Source: Agrobacterium sp. a22-2 (GTDB taxonomy: Bacteria > Pseudomonadota > Alphaproteobacteria > Rhizobiales > Rhizobiaceae). From it: a stretch of 64,000 bases of DNA. Made by a program: the position numbers and the translations under genes. The notes under the pieces are model-generated. The model made no database searches and was not told where the DNA came from. It saw only the letters and a program-made list of their open reading frames with translations. Shown piece after piece: positions 1 through 8,869 of the stretch. Where the stretch lies: the NCBI RefSeq assembly GCF_012276985.1, contig NZ_JAAXMM010000005.1:124001-188000 (forward strand), in the 5' to 3' direction. How positions within the stretch are numbered: the first letter of the stretch is position 1; every line of letters starts with the position of its first letter.

Positions 1-402
1 GGGCAGTGGAAAGGCCCCGAGCATGTCCACGACCTTGCTCTCGTCGGCAATGACGATCATCCGCTGTGAGGCCGCGGCGACGATCTTTTCGCGCAGCAGC
101 GCACCGCCGCCACCCTTGACCAGCCGCAGCCGGCCATCGACCTCATCGGCGCCGTCGATCGTCAGGTCGAGTTCAGGCAATTCGTCCAGCGACTTCAGCG
201 GAACGCCAAGCTCGACGCAGAGGCGCGCCGTACGTTCCGATGTCGGCACGCCCTCGACCTTCAGTCCGCCGGCCACCCGTTCGGCAAGCAGCCGCACGAA
301 CTCCTCGGCAGTCGATCCCGTGCCGATGCCAAGGCGCATGCCATCCTCGACATGAGACAGTGCCGCCTCAGCCGCTTTTATCTTCATTTGGCGAATATCC
401 AT
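1..402 (-). CDS. rpiA: Ribose-5-phosphate isomerase A, C-terminal part cut off by window edge
   Basis: Interconverts ribose 5-phosphate and ribulose 5-phosphate in the non-oxidative pentose phosphate pathway, in the cytosol. The first 134 residues are present out of the roughly 230 usual for RpiA. Visible hallmarks are the phosphate-binding GIGTGST stretch (residues 25-31), the active-site DGADEVD (83-89) and KGGGGA (96-101) followed by the conserved Glu in LLREK. The ATG at 402 is chosen because GGGAG lies just upstream and the protein then begins like other RpiA sequences. It is divergent from gph with about 150 bp between them. Confidence 0.95.
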   Translation of the reverse strand, partial: MDIRQMKIKAAEAALSHVEDGMRLGIGTGSTAEEFVRLLAERVAGGLKVEGVPTSERTARLCVELGVPLKSLDELPELDLTIDGADEVDGRLRLVKGGGGALLREKIVAAASQRMIVIADESKVVDMLGAFPLP

Positions 403-552
403 GCGCCAAAAGCTCCCGTCAGTTTCGTTGTGTTGGTGTTTACACGGCTCTTCGCCCAAACGAAAGCCCTTTCACCGGGCCGAAACCGTTGCTTTTTTCG
501 GTCTCTTCCCCTAACCGCTTTGGGCAGGACAAACCCGATCCGGAGCGCTGCC

Positions 553-1230
553 GTGACGACACCGACAATCGTATTCGACCTCGACGGGACATTGGTGGAC
601 ACGGCACCGGACCTGATCGCCAGCCTCAACCACACGATCGCCATCGCCGATCTGGCTCCGGTCGGCTTCGACGACCTGACGCACCTGGTCGGCCAGGGTG
701 CCAAAGTGATGATCGAGCGGGCCTTTGCGCTGCGCGGATCGCCGCTCAATACCGATATGCTACCAGCCCTGCTCGAGCGTTTCGTCGATCACTACAGCGC
801 CACGATGCCAGGCGACAGCCTGCCCTATCCGGGGCTGACGGCGGCTCTCGACCGGCTCGGTGCTGCAGGCTTCCGCCTGGCGGTGTGCACCAACAAGATG
901 GAAAAGCTGGCGGTGCCGCTGATCGAGAGCCTGGGCCTTGCCCATTATTTCGCGGCGGTGACCGGCGGCGATACATTCGCCATGCGCAAGCCGGATGCCG
1001 GCCACCTGCTCGGCACGATCGAGCGGGCCGGCGGCGATGCACGGTTCGCCGTGATGGTCGGCGACAGCATCAACGATATCCTTGCGGCCAGAAATGCCAA
1101 TGTGCCGTCCGTTGCCGTCCCGTTCGGCTATGCGGACGAACCGGTCGAGACGCTGGGCGCCGACGTGATCATCCGGCATTTCGACGAGCTGACGACCGGT
1201 CTGCTGACGGCGCTGCTCCAGAGGGCCTGA
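553..1230 (+). CDS. gph: Phosphoglycolate phosphatase, HAD superfamily
   Basis: Dephosphorylates 2-phosphoglycolate, a by-product of DNA repair and oxygenase reactions. The 225-residue protein has the HAD motif I DLDGT near the N-terminus (nucleophile D9, acid/base D11), motif II Thr in CTNK, motif III Lys in RKPD and motif IV GDSIND. The start is a GTG at 553 with GGAGC seven bases upstream; the open frame continues further upstream, but that extension does not resemble the family. It converges on the L,D-transpeptidase gene. A generic HAD phosphatase with another substrate cannot be excluded, though length and motifs fit Gph. Confidence 0.88.
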   Translation: MTTPTIVFDLDGTLVDTAPDLIASLNHTIAIADLAPVGFDDLTHLVGQGAKVMIERAFALRGSPLNTDMLPALLERFVDHYSATMPGDSLPYPGLTAALDRLGAAGFRLAVCTNKMEKLAVPLIESLGLAHYFAAVTGGDTFAMRKPDAGHLLGTIERAGGDARFAVMVGDSINDILAARNANVPSVAVPFGYADEPVETLGADVIIRHFDELTTGLLTALLQRA

Positions 1231-1240
1231 GCGGCCCCCT
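1220..1240. terminator. Short GC hairpin between convergent gph and ldt
   Basis: AGAGGGCC and GGCCCCCT pair around a TGAGC loop, with one mismatch, across the gph stop codon and the gap before the convergent L,D-transpeptidase gene. There is no T tract, so terminator function is only a suggestion. Confidence 0.3.
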
Positions 1241-1258
1241 GGCATTGACGAACACCGA

Positions 1259-3157
1259 TCAGCTTCTGGCTTCGCGCGCCGCAGTCGTGGCCGCGAAGGC
1301 CTTGCGGGTATAGTCGTCGCGCCCATAGACGTCGTCGAAGAACTGCACTTGTCCTGCATCATTCGGCCAGGCCGTGAAGTAGGACACATAGACCGGGATC
1401 TTCTGCGGCACCTGCACGGCACGGTTCTGGCCGGACGCGATCTGCTTGGCGATATCGGCGACATTCGTGCCCATGACCGCCGCCGCCATGACGCGCGGTT
1501 CGGCCAGGCGCACGCAGCCATGGCTCAAAGCGCGCATGTCGCGCTGGAAGAAGCTCTTCGACGGCGTGTCATGCATGTAGATCGCATGGCTGTTGGGGAA
1601 CAGGATCTTCAACTCGCCGAGCGCATTGTCGCCGCCCGGCGGCTGGCGCACGTCGACGCTATGGGTGGTGTTCCAGTCGACCGCCGTCGAGGACACCTTG
1701 CGGCCGCCATAGCTGACCTCATAGCCCAACCGGTCGAGATAACCGGGATCCGACCGCAGTTTCGGCAGCATCTCGTTGACGATGATCGACTGCGGCACGC
1801 CCCAATACGGGTTGAACTCGACCGTTTCGATCTGGTCGTTGAAGAAATAGGTCTGGTTCGAGCGGGAGCCGACCACGACCCGCATGGCGACTTCCTGCTT
1901 GTAGTCGTTGACATAATAGGCCTGGAAGGCGGGCTGGTTGATGAACACGTAGCGCGCACCGAGATCGCTCGGCATCCAGCGCAGCTGCTCCATGGCAACG
2001 ATCAGCTTTTCGATCTTCTCGGCATTGCTGTGACTGGTCATGGCCCGGATCGTCGCCTGACCGACGACGCCGTCCGGCTTCAGGCCGCGTTCCTTCTGGA
2101 AGCCTTCGACCAGGGCCACCAGTTCAGGTGTGTATTCCGGCGTGCCCGTGTAATTGGCGAGCGTCAGGGCATGCTCGACCTTCAGCGCATCGCTGGCATT
2201 CTCGCGAACGGCGGCAATGATATTGGCCGTTTCGGGATTGCTGTTGCCCGGCTTCAAAAGCGTGCCGGCGGCAATGGTAATACCGGGGCCGGCATTCTTG
2301 TCCTCGATGCGCAGCCGAGCGAGTTCGGATTTCAACGCCACGAACTGGCTCGTCGACGGATCGCGGCTCTTGATATAGGCGGCAACATCGGGGCTCAGGC
2401 GCATCATGTTGAGCACCGGCGCGAGATTGACCGTCTTGCGCTTCAGATCGTGATAGCCCGACAGCTTGTTGGGATCGATGCGGCCGCGCACCGTGTCCTG
2501 CACGTAGGTGAGCGCCTTGGCCGACAGCGCCAGTTCGAACCGCATAAGGTCCGCCAAGCGGGCTGCCGGATCGGCGCCCTCGACCGGATCGGCCGGCAGG
2601 GTGACGCTGTAATCCTGCGGATCAAGGCCGACTTCAGCCGCCCGGCTCATCGCCTCAAGCGCTTTGTGCGCCTTTTCCGTGACTGCGCCATCCAGCACCC
2701 AAAGCAGCGGGCGATTGTCGTTATAATAGGCCTCGACGGCGTCGGCGACATCCTTGGTTGCCTGAACCTTCACCGACGCCATGGCAGCACGCGGATCGCC
2801 CGCCTGCCCTGCCGCGATCGAACCTGTGGCAATATCGGCGTCGACGGCGACAGACGCGGTCTGCCTGATCACCACCGCACGCTGCGGCTCGGGCTTGTAG
2901 GTATAGTAACGCGGGCCACTGATCTTCGGCAGAGGTTCCGGATCGCTCATATCGGCCAAACCGGCTGCGCCGCCGCGCTGGTCGGAGCCGAACATGGTTT
3001 GCTGTTGCGAGCCGAACACGCTCTGGTTTTTTGTGCGGCCCGGGCCGCCTCGCAGGAAGTCCATGAGCGTTGCGGCATCAGCCGTCGCCGGAACACCGCT
3101 CAGGGCCGTCATCGCAGCCAGCATTGCCGTTACTGCGATTCGTCTATGTCTGGTCAT
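1259..3157 (-). CDS. Exported L,D-transpeptidase, YcbB-like, with peptidoglycan-binding domain
   Basis: Cross-links peptidoglycan stem peptides (3-3 links) or attaches lipoproteins, in the periplasm. At 632 residues it is a large, YcbB-class enzyme. A cleavable signal peptide spans about residues 1-28 (MTRHRRIAVTAM, ending near PATADA). A peptidoglycan-binding helix repeat (FQKERGLKPDGVVG) precedes the YkuD catalytic domain, whose nucleophile Cys is in SHGCVRL near residue 548. The ATG at 3157 gives the best signal peptide; a TTG at 3175 would add six residues. Transcription must start in the AT-rich gap upstream. Confidence 0.9.
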   Translation of the reverse strand: MTRHRRIAVTAMLAAMTALSGVPATADAATLMDFLRGGPGRTKNQSVFGSQQQTMFGSDQRGGAAGLADMSDPEPLPKISGPRYYTYKPEPQRAVVIRQTASVAVDADIATGSIAAGQAGDPRAAMASVKVQATKDVADAVEAYYNDNRPLLWVLDGAVTEKAHKALEAMSRAAEVGLDPQDYSVTLPADPVEGADPAARLADLMRFELALSAKALTYVQDTVRGRIDPNKLSGYHDLKRKTVNLAPVLNMMRLSPDVAAYIKSRDPSTSQFVALKSELARLRIEDKNAGPGITIAAGTLLKPGNSNPETANIIAAVRENASDALKVEHALTLANYTGTPEYTPELVALVEGFQKERGLKPDGVVGQATIRAMTSHSNAEKIEKLIVAMEQLRWMPSDLGARYVFINQPAFQAYYVNDYKQEVAMRVVVGSRSNQTYFFNDQIETVEFNPYWGVPQSIIVNEMLPKLRSDPGYLDRLGYEVSYGGRKVSSTAVDWNTTHSVDVRQPPGGDNALGELKILFPNSHAIYMHDTPSKSFFQRDMRALSHGCVRLAEPRVMAAAVMGTNVADIAKQIASGQNRAVQVPQKIPVYVSYFTAWPNDAGQVQFFDDVYGRDDYTRKAFAATTAAREARS

Positions 3158-3479
3158 TCGCAATTTCAATCCCAATCTAATGTCGCAGCCAGCCGGACAT
3201 GCGCCGGATTGACGTTTGACGGATGACTAGCCCATAGCTTCGCCATTGAAAAGATTCCGTATGCCAACCGTCAATGAATGCGGATGTCAAATTAATGTGA
3301 GAACCGCGCCACCAAGGTGCCCGGCAATCGGTAAATCTAATGTAAATATTCGTGAATTTTTTATTTACGCAAGCAGATCAGCGTCAGAATCGCTCGCTTT
3401 TGCGCTCAGCCACTTACCAAGATTGCCGCTCGCCGTGCCAAAAATGACACGCAAACGACAGCAACCGGCCGGAATGCTG
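3158..3479. promoter_or_regulatory. Gene-free 322 bp leader upstream of ldt with AT-rich dyad
   Basis: No convincing gene lies here. The stretch is the upstream region of the minus-strand L,D-transpeptidase gene and follows the end of the ars operon. It is strikingly AT-rich at 3331-3368, where GTAAAT occurs twice (3331, 3342) and ATTTAC once (3363), giving a dyad over 3342-3368. A promoter or regulator site for ldt is plausible, but no sigma factor consensus is clear. Confidence 0.4.
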
Positions 3480-4154
3480 TCAGGGCCTCGTCTGACGCGT
3501 CGCCAGAAGCCAGTCGGCGAAGAGGAGCGCCAGGCCGGCTCCGGCAATCTGCGCCAGAACGAAGCCCGGGACATCCGCTGGACGGATACCGGCAAAACTG
3601 TTTGAAAAGGCGCGCGCCACCGTCACGGCAGGATTGGCGAAAGAGGTCGAGGCGGTGAACCAGTATGCGGCGGTGATATAGAGGCCGACCGCCATGGGGA
3701 TGGTTTCGGGCCGGAACCGGCGGGTGGCCAATATTGTGAACACGAGGCCGAATGTGGCGACAGCTTCCGAGACCCATTGCCCGTTGCCCGTCCTGACCTT
3801 TGCAGAGGCTTGCAAGATCGGCAGATCGAACATCAGATGCGCCAGCAGGACGCCGCAAAGCGCTCCGGCAAGCTGGACCGTGATATAGGCAAGCGTATCG
3901 GCATTGCTGATTTCGCCCTTCACCCGAAAGACGAGCGTCACCGCGGGATTGAAATGGGCGCCGGAGATCGGCCCGAGCATGGTGATGAGCACGACGAGCA
4001 TGGCACCCGTCGGGATCGTGTTGCCAAGCAGAGCAACCGCTATATTGCCGCCGGCCAGCGCCTCGGCCATGATGCCGGACCCCACGACGGTTGCCAGAAG
4101 CATCGATGACCCCACGAATTCGGCCGCCAGCCGTTGTGCCAATGTCACAGGCAT
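3480..4154 (-). CDS. aqpS: Aquaporin/aquaglyceroporin of the ars operon (AqpS-like)
   Basis: Membrane channel of the MIP family, 224 residues with six predicted membrane helices. Both pore half-helices carry the NPA motif (HFNPAVT and FANPAVT). It is the last gene of the minus-strand arsR-arsC-aqpS run, 39 bp after arsC. In Sinorhizobium meliloti the ars operon contains an aquaglyceroporin, AqpS, that lets arsenite leave the cell after ArsC reduces arsenate, replacing the usual ArsB pump. The same role is inferred here from context, and no arsB or acr3 is present nearby. Without the context it would be called a generic AqpZ/GlpF-type channel. Confidence 0.87.
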   Translation of the reverse strand: MPVTLAQRLAAEFVGSSMLLATVVGSGIMAEALAGGNIAVALLGNTIPTGAMLVVLITMLGPISGAHFNPAVTLVFRVKGEISNADTLAYITVQLAGALCGVLLAHLMFDLPILQASAKVRTGNGQWVSEAVATFGLVFTILATRRFRPETIPMAVGLYITAAYWFTASTSFANPAVTVARAFSNSFAGIRPADVPGFVLAQIAGAGLALLFADWLLATRQTRP

Positions 4155-4193
4155 CGTCTCCCTTGATCAAACCGGATGCCACTGGCCACGAAA

Positions 4194-4691
4194 TCAGCGC
4201 TCCGTGCCGATATCGGTCAGCCGTTTCTGCAGCGCCAGCCGATCGAGGCTTGCCATCGGCAGGTTGACGAAGATCGAGATGCGGTTGCTCAGCATGCGAT
4301 AGGTGTCGACAAAGGCGAGCGCCTTTTCGGGTTCGGTGCCTTCGACGGCAGCGGGATCGGGAACGCCCCAATGGGCGGTCATCGGCTGACCCGGCCAGAC
4401 AGGACAGGATTCGGCCGCCGCCTGATCGCAAACCGTGAAAACAAAATCCATCTTCGGCGCGCCGGGAACGGCAAACGCCTCCCAGCTCTTGGAGCGTAAA
4501 CCTGACGTATCGTGATTCAAGCGCTTCAGAAGTTCAATGGCGAGAGGATGGACTTCGCCCTTGGGATGCGAGCCCGCAGAATAGGCGGTGAACCGGCCCT
4601 GCCCTTCCCGATTGAGGCATGCTTCCGCAATGATGGAGCGTGCGGAATTGCCCGTGCACAGGAAGAGCACGTTGAAATGCGAATTTTCCAT
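4194..4691 (-). CDS. arsC: Arsenate reductase, low-molecular-weight phosphatase type
   Basis: Reduces arsenate to arsenite in the cytosol using a thiol cascade. The 165-residue protein starts with the phosphatase loop CTGNSAR (C12 to R18, the C-X5-R nucleophile loop) and has the second cysteine pair typical of the thioredoxin-coupled family at C88 (TVCDQ) and C96 (ESCPVWPG), followed by HWGVPDPA. It lies 10 bp after arsR and upstream of aqpS, so the three are almost certainly cotranscribed. A protein tyrosine phosphatase is the alternative, but the redox cysteines and the operon argue against it. Confidence 0.92.
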   Translation of the reverse strand: MENSHFNVLFLCTGNSARSIIAEACLNREGQGRFTAYSAGSHPKGEVHPLAIELLKRLNHDTSGLRSKSWEAFAVPGAPKMDFVFTVCDQAAAESCPVWPGQPMTAHWGVPDPAAVEGTEPEKALAFVDTYRMLSNRISIFVNLPMASLDRLALQKRLTDIGTER

Positions 4692-4701
4692 GATCAGTCC
4701 C

Positions 4702-5034
4702 TCAACAACGACAGGCTATTTCATCCAGCACAGGCTGGCACAGCTCTGGCGATCCTCCACAACAATCCTCAAGAAGAAAGGCCAGCATGCCGCGCATCGC
4801 GTCCATATCGGCACGATAGCGGATGTTGCGCCCCTCCCGTTCCCCTTGCACCAGTCCGGCATTGGACAGAATGGTCAGGTTGGCCGACAGCGTATTGGCG
4901 CGCACGTCGAGGGCTGCGGCGATATCGCCAGCGTTCATCCCGAGCGGCGCGGCGCGCACCAGCAACCGGAAAACATCGAGCCGCCCCTCATGAGCCAGCG
5001 CCGACATTGCTTCCAAAGTGTGCCTCTTATTCAT
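4702..5034 (-). CDS. arsR: ArsR-family arsenite-responsive repressor
   Basis: Small winged-helix repressor (110 residues from the ATG at 5034; an in-frame ATG at 5049 would add five). The helix-turn-helix lies around residues 33-60 (AGDIAAALDVRANTLSANL). The usual ELCVCDL metal site of enterobacterial ArsR is missing. Instead the C-terminus holds a cysteine cluster: C91, C92, C99, C108 and C110. This resembles the Acidithiobacillus ferrooxidans ArsR type, where C-terminal cysteines bind arsenite. It leads the operon and probably represses it from a site overlapping its own start. Confidence 0.9.
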   Translation of the reverse strand: MNKRHTLEAMSALAHEGRLDVFRLLVRAAPLGMNAGDIAAALDVRANTLSANLTILSNAGLVQGEREGRNIRYRADMDAMRGMLAFLLEDCCGGSPELCQPVLDEIACRC

Positions 5035-5053
5035 ATTTCCATAAATCATGAAT
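5029..5053. promoter_or_regulatory. Inverted repeat at the arsR start, possible ArsR operator
   Basis: ATTCAT (5029-5034) and ATGAAT (5048-5053) form a dyad with a 13-base spacer overlapping the arsR start codon. The surrounding sequence is AT-rich. Position and symmetry fit autoregulation by ArsR, but the arms are short and no footprint consensus was applied. Confidence 0.35.
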
Positions 5054-5192
5054 TATAGAACATTGCAAGCGACAAAAGCGCGCAAATAAGTTGAATTTAT
5101 AGTTCAGGATATGGATTGGCGTTGGCGGCATGCGGTCGAGGCGCTACATAAGGCGCGAAGCTTTTCGTCCCTTGCAGTCCCGGAGACCTGAC

Positions 5193-6584
5193 ATGACACA
5201 GACACGCATCGAATCCGACACGTTCGGCCCTATCGAGGTTGCCGGCGACCGCTATTGGGGCGCCCAGGCGCAACGTTCGCTCGGCAATTTCAAGATCGGC
5301 TGGGAAAAGCAGCCCGCCGCCGTCGTGCGTGCGCTCGGCATCGTCAAGCAGGCGGCGGCGCGCGCCAATATCGCGCTTGGTCAACTGGACCAGGGCCTTG
5401 GCGACATGATCATCGTGGCGGCACAAGAGGTCATCGACGGCAAGCTCAACGACCATTTCCCGCTCGTGGTCTGGCAGACCGGTTCCGGCACGCAATCGAA
5501 CATGAATGCCAATGAGGTGATCTCCAACCGGGCGATCGAAATGCTCGGCGGCGTGATGGGTTCGAAGAAGCCGGTCCATCCCAACGACCATGTCAACATG
5601 AGCCAGTCGTCGAACGACACCTATCCGACGGCCATGCACATTGCCTGCGCCGAGCAGATCGTCCACCACCTGCTGCCGGGCCTGAAGCACCTGCATGCAG
5701 CCCTCGACGCCAAGGCGCAGGCCTTTGCTTCCATCATCAAGATCGGCCGCACCCATACCCAGGACGCCACGCCGCTGACGCTCGGCCAGGAGTTTTCCGG
5801 CTATGCCGCGCAGGTCGCCTCGGCCATCAAGCGGATCGAGTTGACGCTGCCGGGCCTTTACGAACTGGCGCAGGGCGGCACGGCGGTCGGCACGGGCCTC
5901 AATGCGCCGATCGGTTTTGCCGAAAAGGTGGCAGCCGAGATCGCCACGATCACCGGCCTGCCCTTTGTCACCGCGCCGAACAAGTTCGAGGCGCTGGCCG
6001 CCCATGACGCCATGGTGTTTTCGCACGGCGCCATCAATGCCGCCGCTGCCGCCCTGTTCAAGATCGCCAACGATATCCGCTTTCTGGGCTCCGGCCCCCG
6101 CGCCGGCTTGGGCGAACTGTCGCTGCCCGAAAACGAACCGGGCTCGTCGATCATGCCGGGCAAGGTCAACCCGACCCAGTCGGAAGCGCTGACCCAGGTC
6201 TGCGCCCACATCTTTGGCAACAACGCCGCCATCACATTCGCCGGCAGCCAGGGACATTTCGAGCTCAACGTCTACAATCCGATGATGGCCTATAATTTCC
6301 TGCAATCGGTGCAGCTGCTCGGCGATGCCGCCGTCTCGTTCACCGACAATTGCGTGGTCGGCATCGAGGCGCGCGAGGACAATATCAGGAAGGGCGTCGA
6401 GAACTCGCTGATGCTGGTGACGGCCCTCAACGGCAAGCTTGGCTATGATGCCTGCGCCAAGATCGCCAAGGCGGCCCACAAGAACGGCACGACGCTGCGC
6501 GAGGAAGCCGTTGGCGGCGGATACCTCACCAACGAGGAATTCGACGAGTATGTGCGGCCGGAGCTGATGATCGGACCGAAGTGA
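5193..6584 (+). CDS. fumC: Fumarate hydratase class II (iron-independent)
   Basis: Converts fumarate to L-malate in the TCA cycle. The 463-residue length matches FumC, and the protein carries the superfamily signature [13 protein letters not shown] plus upstream active-site segments [11 protein letters not shown] and [10 protein letters not shown]. The start at 5193 has CGGAG seven bases upstream, and the reading [12 protein letters not shown] is typical. The enzyme needs no iron-sulfur cluster and is resistant to oxygen, complementing the class I fumarase encoded 450 bp downstream on the same strand. Confidence 0.96.
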   Translation: MTQTRIESDTFGPIEVAGDRYWGAQAQRSLGNFKIGWEKQPAAVVRALGIVKQAAARANIALGQLDQGLGDMIIVAAQEVIDGKLNDHFPLVVWQTGSGTQSNMNANEVISNRAIEMLGGVMGSKKPVHPNDHVNMSQSSNDTYPTAMHIACAEQIVHHLLPGLKHLHAALDAKAQAFASIIKIGRTHTQDATPLTLGQEFSGYAAQVASAIKRIELTLPGLYELAQGGTAVGTGLNAPIGFAEKVAAEIATITGLPFVTAPNKFEALAAHDAMVFSHGAINAAAAALFKIANDIRFLGSGPRAGLGELSLPENEPGSSIMPGKVNPTQSEALTQVCAHIFGNNAAITFAGSQGHFELNVYNPMMAYNFLQSVQLLGDAAVSFTDNCVVGIEAREDNIRKGVENSLMLVTALNGKLGYDACAKIAKAAHKNGTTLREEAVGGGYLTNEEFDEYVRPELMIGPK

Positions 6585-6669
6585 TCAACGGCGCGACCGC
6601 CTTTGCACCCTGCCGGCACCTGCAGAAGGGGGATTCCGCTTTGATTACGAATCCGCTAATGTTCCATTC

Positions 6670-6930
6670 ATGCTGCAACTCGCCAAACAACAACTGACGG
6701 TGTATCTCGATCCGGACCTCGCCGCCCGGATCGAGGCGCTGGTCATGGCGGGAGTTTACGCCAATGCCAGCGAGGTGGTGCAGGAGGCGCTGACGGCGTG
6801 GCAGTCGGGCTTCGATCAGCGCGAGTTCGAGCTGGAATTGAAGAAGACCTACGAGCGTGGCATCGCCCAGAATGGCCGCGACAATGTCAACGCTGCCAAC
6901 TTCCTTCGCGCATTGGGCGACCTTGCCTGA
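6670..6930 (+). CDS. ParD/CopG-like antitoxin-type protein, no toxin partner seen
   Basis: An 86-residue protein. Its N-terminal half (QQLTVYLDPDLAARIEALV then YANASEVVQEALTAW) has the beta-strand and ribbon-helix-helix arrangement of ParD/CopG-type antitoxins, with the typical spaced Ser-Glu-Val-Val-Glu-like segment. The C-terminal half is charged, as in toxin-binding tails. ParD genes are normally followed by an overlapping parE; here the next gene is fumA, and the 105 bp gap holds nothing like a toxin. It could be an orphan regulator or the remnant of a toxin-antitoxin pair. No strong ribosome-binding site is visible before the ATG. Confidence 0.7.
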   Translation: MLQLAKQQLTVYLDPDLAARIEALVMAGVYANASEVVQEALTAWQSGFDQREFELELKKTYERGIAQNGRDNVNAANFLRALGDLA

Positions 6931-7035
6931 GCGCAATCGCCACATGCCGCCCCCCTCTTTAGAATCATTGAAATTTAACCAGCGCCGCCGTACACCACGC
7001 CATCCGACAACCTGCCTCCGAAAGGCTTTTGACTG

Positions 7036-8643
7036 ATGGCTGACGATCTGTTTCCCCTCGGCGAAGACACCACCCCCTATCGCAAGATTACCTCCGACCA
7101 TGTCTCGGTCGAGACGTTCAAGGGCCAGGACATCCTGACCGTCGCGCCGGAGGGCCTGCGCCTGCTGGCCGAGACGGCGCTTGCCGACATCAACCATCTG
7201 CTGCGCCCCGGCCACCTGAAACAGCTCGCCTCGATCCTCGACGACCCGGAAGCCACCGACAACGACCGCTTCGTGGCCTATGACCTCCTGAAAAACGCCA
7301 ATATCGCGGCCGGCGGCATCCTGCCGATGTGCCAGGATACCGGCACGGCGATCGTCATGGCCAAGAAGGGCCGGCGCGTCTGGACCGATGGCGGCGATTA
7401 CGACGCACTGGCCGCCGGCGTTCGCGACGCCTATGAGCGCCGCAACCTGCGTTACTCGCAGCTGGCGCCCCTGAAGATGTTCGAGGAAAAGAACACCAAG
7501 ACCAATCTGCCGGCCCAGATCGACATCTACGAGGAAGGCGACGACGCCTACAAGTTCCTGTTCATGGCCAAGGGCGGCGGCTCGGCCAACAAGACCTATC
7601 TCTACCAGGGCACGCCATCGCTCCTGACCCATGACCGGATGATCGAATTCCTGAGGGACAAGATCCTGTCGCTCGGCACGGCGGCCTGTCCGCCCTACCA
7701 TCTGGCCATCGTCATCGGCGGCCTGTCGGCGGAAATGACGCTGAAGACGGTCAAGCTGGCTTCGGCGCGCTATCTGGACTGTCTTCCCACGGAGGGCTCG
7801 GACACCGGCCATGCCTTCCGCGATCTGGAGATGGAAGCCGAAATCCACAAGCTGACCCAGCAGATGGGTGTCGGCGCGCAGTTCGGCGGCAAGTATTTCT
7901 GCCACGACGTACGCGTCATCCGCCTGCCGCGACACGGCGCATCGCTGCCGATCGGCCTCGGCGTGTCCTGTTCCGCCGACCGCCAGGCACTCGGCAAGAT
8001 CACCAAGGACGGCATCTATATCGAGCAGCTCGAAGCCGATCCGTCGAAATACCTGCCGGACATCGATGAAGCCGCCTTGTCTTCCTCGGTGGTCAAGATC
8101 AATCTCAACCAGCCGATGAGCGCCATTCTTGCCGAACTGACCAAGCATCCGGTCAAGACCCGCCTGTCGCTGACCGGCACCATCATCGTTGCCCGCGACC
8201 TTGCCCATTCGAAGATCCGCGAACGGTTGGAAAAGGGCGAAGGCATGCCCGACTACATGAAGAACCACCCGGTCTACTATGCAGGACCCGCCAAGACGCC
8301 GGCCGGTTATGCCTCCGGCTCGTTCGGGCCGACGACTGCCGGCCGCATGGACTCTTATGTCGACCAGTTCCAGTCGTTCGGCGGCTCGATGGTGATGCTG
8401 GCCAAGGGCAACCGCTCGCGCGCCGTGCGCGAGGCCTGCAAGGCCCATGGCGGCTTCTATCTCGGCTCGATCGGCGGCCCCGCCGCGCGCCTTGCCCAGG
8501 ACTGCATCCGCAAGGTCGAGGTGCTGGAATATCCGGAGCTCGGCATGGAAGCGGTATGGCGCATCGAGGTCGAGGACTTCCCGGCCTTCATCGTCACCGA
8601 CGACAAGGGAAATGACTTTTTTCAAGAATTTAAGCTCGAATAA
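7036..8643 (+). CDS. fumA: Fumarate hydratase class I, iron-sulfur dependent
   Basis: A second fumarase, unrelated in fold to FumC, that uses an oxygen-labile [4Fe-4S] cluster. At 535 residues it is the single-chain form. The N-terminal alpha part includes the cluster cysteine in [10 protein letters not shown] and GGGSANK; the C-terminal beta part follows from [18 protein letters not shown] sequence near residue 375 and includes GPTTAGRMD and GGPAARLA. It is the third gene in the fumC, ParD-like, fumA series, each separated by roughly 85-105 bp. A strong hairpin terminator follows. Some class I enzymes also act on mesaconate or tartrate, which sequence reading cannot settle. Confidence 0.93.
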   Translation: MADDLFPLGEDTTPYRKITSDHVSVETFKGQDILTVAPEGLRLLAETALADINHLLRPGHLKQLASILDDPEATDNDRFVAYDLLKNANIAAGGILPMCQDTGTAIVMAKKGRRVWTDGGDYDALAAGVRDAYERRNLRYSQLAPLKMFEEKNTKTNLPAQIDIYEEGDDAYKFLFMAKGGGSANKTYLYQGTPSLLTHDRMIEFLRDKILSLGTAACPPYHLAIVIGGLSAEMTLKTVKLASARYLDCLPTEGSDTGHAFRDLEMEAEIHKLTQQMGVGAQFGGKYFCHDVRVIRLPRHGASLPIGLGVSCSADRQALGKITKDGIYIEQLEADPSKYLPDIDEAALSSSVVKINLNQPMSAILAELTKHPVKTRLSLTGTIIVARDLAHSKIRERLEKGEGMPDYMKNHPVYYAGPAKTPAGYASGSFGPTTAGRMDSYVDQFQSFGGSMVMLAKGNRSRAVREACKAHGGFYLGSIGGPAARLAQDCIRKVEVLEYPELGMEAVWRIEVEDFPAFIVTDDKGNDFFQEFKLE

Positions 8644-8674
8644 AGTCCAGCGCGGCACAATCAACCGATCAACA

Positions 8675-8699
8675 GGGGGAGCCAAATGCTCCCCCTTCG
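8675..8699 (+). terminator. Hairpin terminator after fumA
   Basis: GGGGGAGC (8675-8682) pairs perfectly with GCTCCCCC (8688-8695) around a CAAAT loop. The T-rich tail is short. It lies 30 bp after the fumA stop codon. Confidence 0.75.
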
Positions 8700-8869
8700 T
8701 CGTTTGCGGCATTTTTTGCCGTTCATTTTCAACGCTTTAATTCAGTAATATCGGCCCTGCCACAAAGAATTACCAACCACAATTGGGGCATCCGCCATTA
8801 AAACTTTCCAAAGAAATTCAGAGTAACTATCTGAGTGGATGCGATTACAGAGAGATTGGGAGTTCGCCG

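Noticed and set aside
1349..3226. Long open frame on the plus strand opposite the L,D-transpeptidase
   Set aside because: The opposite strand encodes a protein with signal peptide, peptidoglycan-binding domain and SHGCVRL. The plus-strand translation is His/Arg/Gln-rich and without motifs, a typical shadow in high-GC DNA.
5097..6479. 460-codon minus-strand open frame across fumC
   Set aside because: Antisense shadow of FumC, which carries the [13 protein letters not shown] signature.
6526..8712. 728-codon minus-strand open frame across fumA
   Set aside because: Antisense to a clear class I fumarase; amino acid composition is shadow-like, no family likeness and no ribosome-binding site.
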